A program made the translations under genes and the position numbers. Shown here piece after piece: positions 6,759-6,762 of a stretch of DNA of 6,762 nucleotides; positions within the stretch are counted from its first letter, which is position 1; each line of letters begins with the position of its first letter. This DNA is from CAZDET01 sp964504335 (GTDB lineage Bacteria > Bacteroidota > Bacteroidia > Chitinophagales > Saprospiraceae), in assembly GCA_964504335.1 (NCBI GenBank), contig CAZDET010000122.1, positions 1 through 6,762 on the forward strand, in the 5' to 3' direction. The notes under the pieces were generated by a model that saw only the letters and a program-made list of their open reading frames with translations, had not been told where the DNA came from and made no database searches.

Positions 6759-6762
6759 ATTA

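Overview
The window looks like chromosomal DNA from a Bacteroidota bacterium, probably from the Saprospiria/Lewinella side of the phylum. Three things point there. Two secreted proteins end in the two C-terminal signal types of the type IX secretion system (T9SS). The giant protein has a Bacteroidota-style domain order (CUB-like, choice-of-anchor L, Calx-beta-like, many Ig/PKD-like modules, gliding-motility C-terminal domain). The start codons lack clear Shine-Dalgarno sequences. The exact genus is inference.

Layout. Positions 1-635 (+) hold the 3' end of a secreted protein with a T9SS type A sorting domain; its 5' end lies outside the window. A strong, probably bidirectional terminator follows at about 657-701. 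Converging on it from the right is one very large gene (715-5253, minus) for a 1512-residue protein. This protein has a signal peptide, a CUB-like domain, a choice-of-anchor L domain, a Calx-beta-like domain, eleven tandem Ig/PKD-like modules of about 80 residues, and a type B (CHU_C) T9SS sorting domain. A 131-base gap (5254-5384), which contains a hairpin, separates it from a compact three-gene set, also on the minus strand.

That set, in transcription order, is arfB (6758-6357, ribosome-rescue peptidyl-tRNA hydrolase), a SCO1/SenC copper-chaperone lipoprotein (6357-5773) and a small c-type cytochrome lipoprotein (5804-5385). arfB and sco share one base (TGATG) and sco and the cytochrome overlap by 32 bases, so the three are very likely co-transcribed and translationally coupled. 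SCO and the cytochrome plausibly act together at the cell envelope, in copper delivery or thiol/electron exchange for a terminal oxidase. arfB is probably only an operon passenger.

I found no RNA gene, CRISPR array, insertion sequence or phage gene, and no clear sign of an undescribed system. The most unusual points are the architecture and cysteine pattern of the giant protein, the small in-frame duplication at one of its domain borders, and the tight arfB-sco-cytochrome arrangement.
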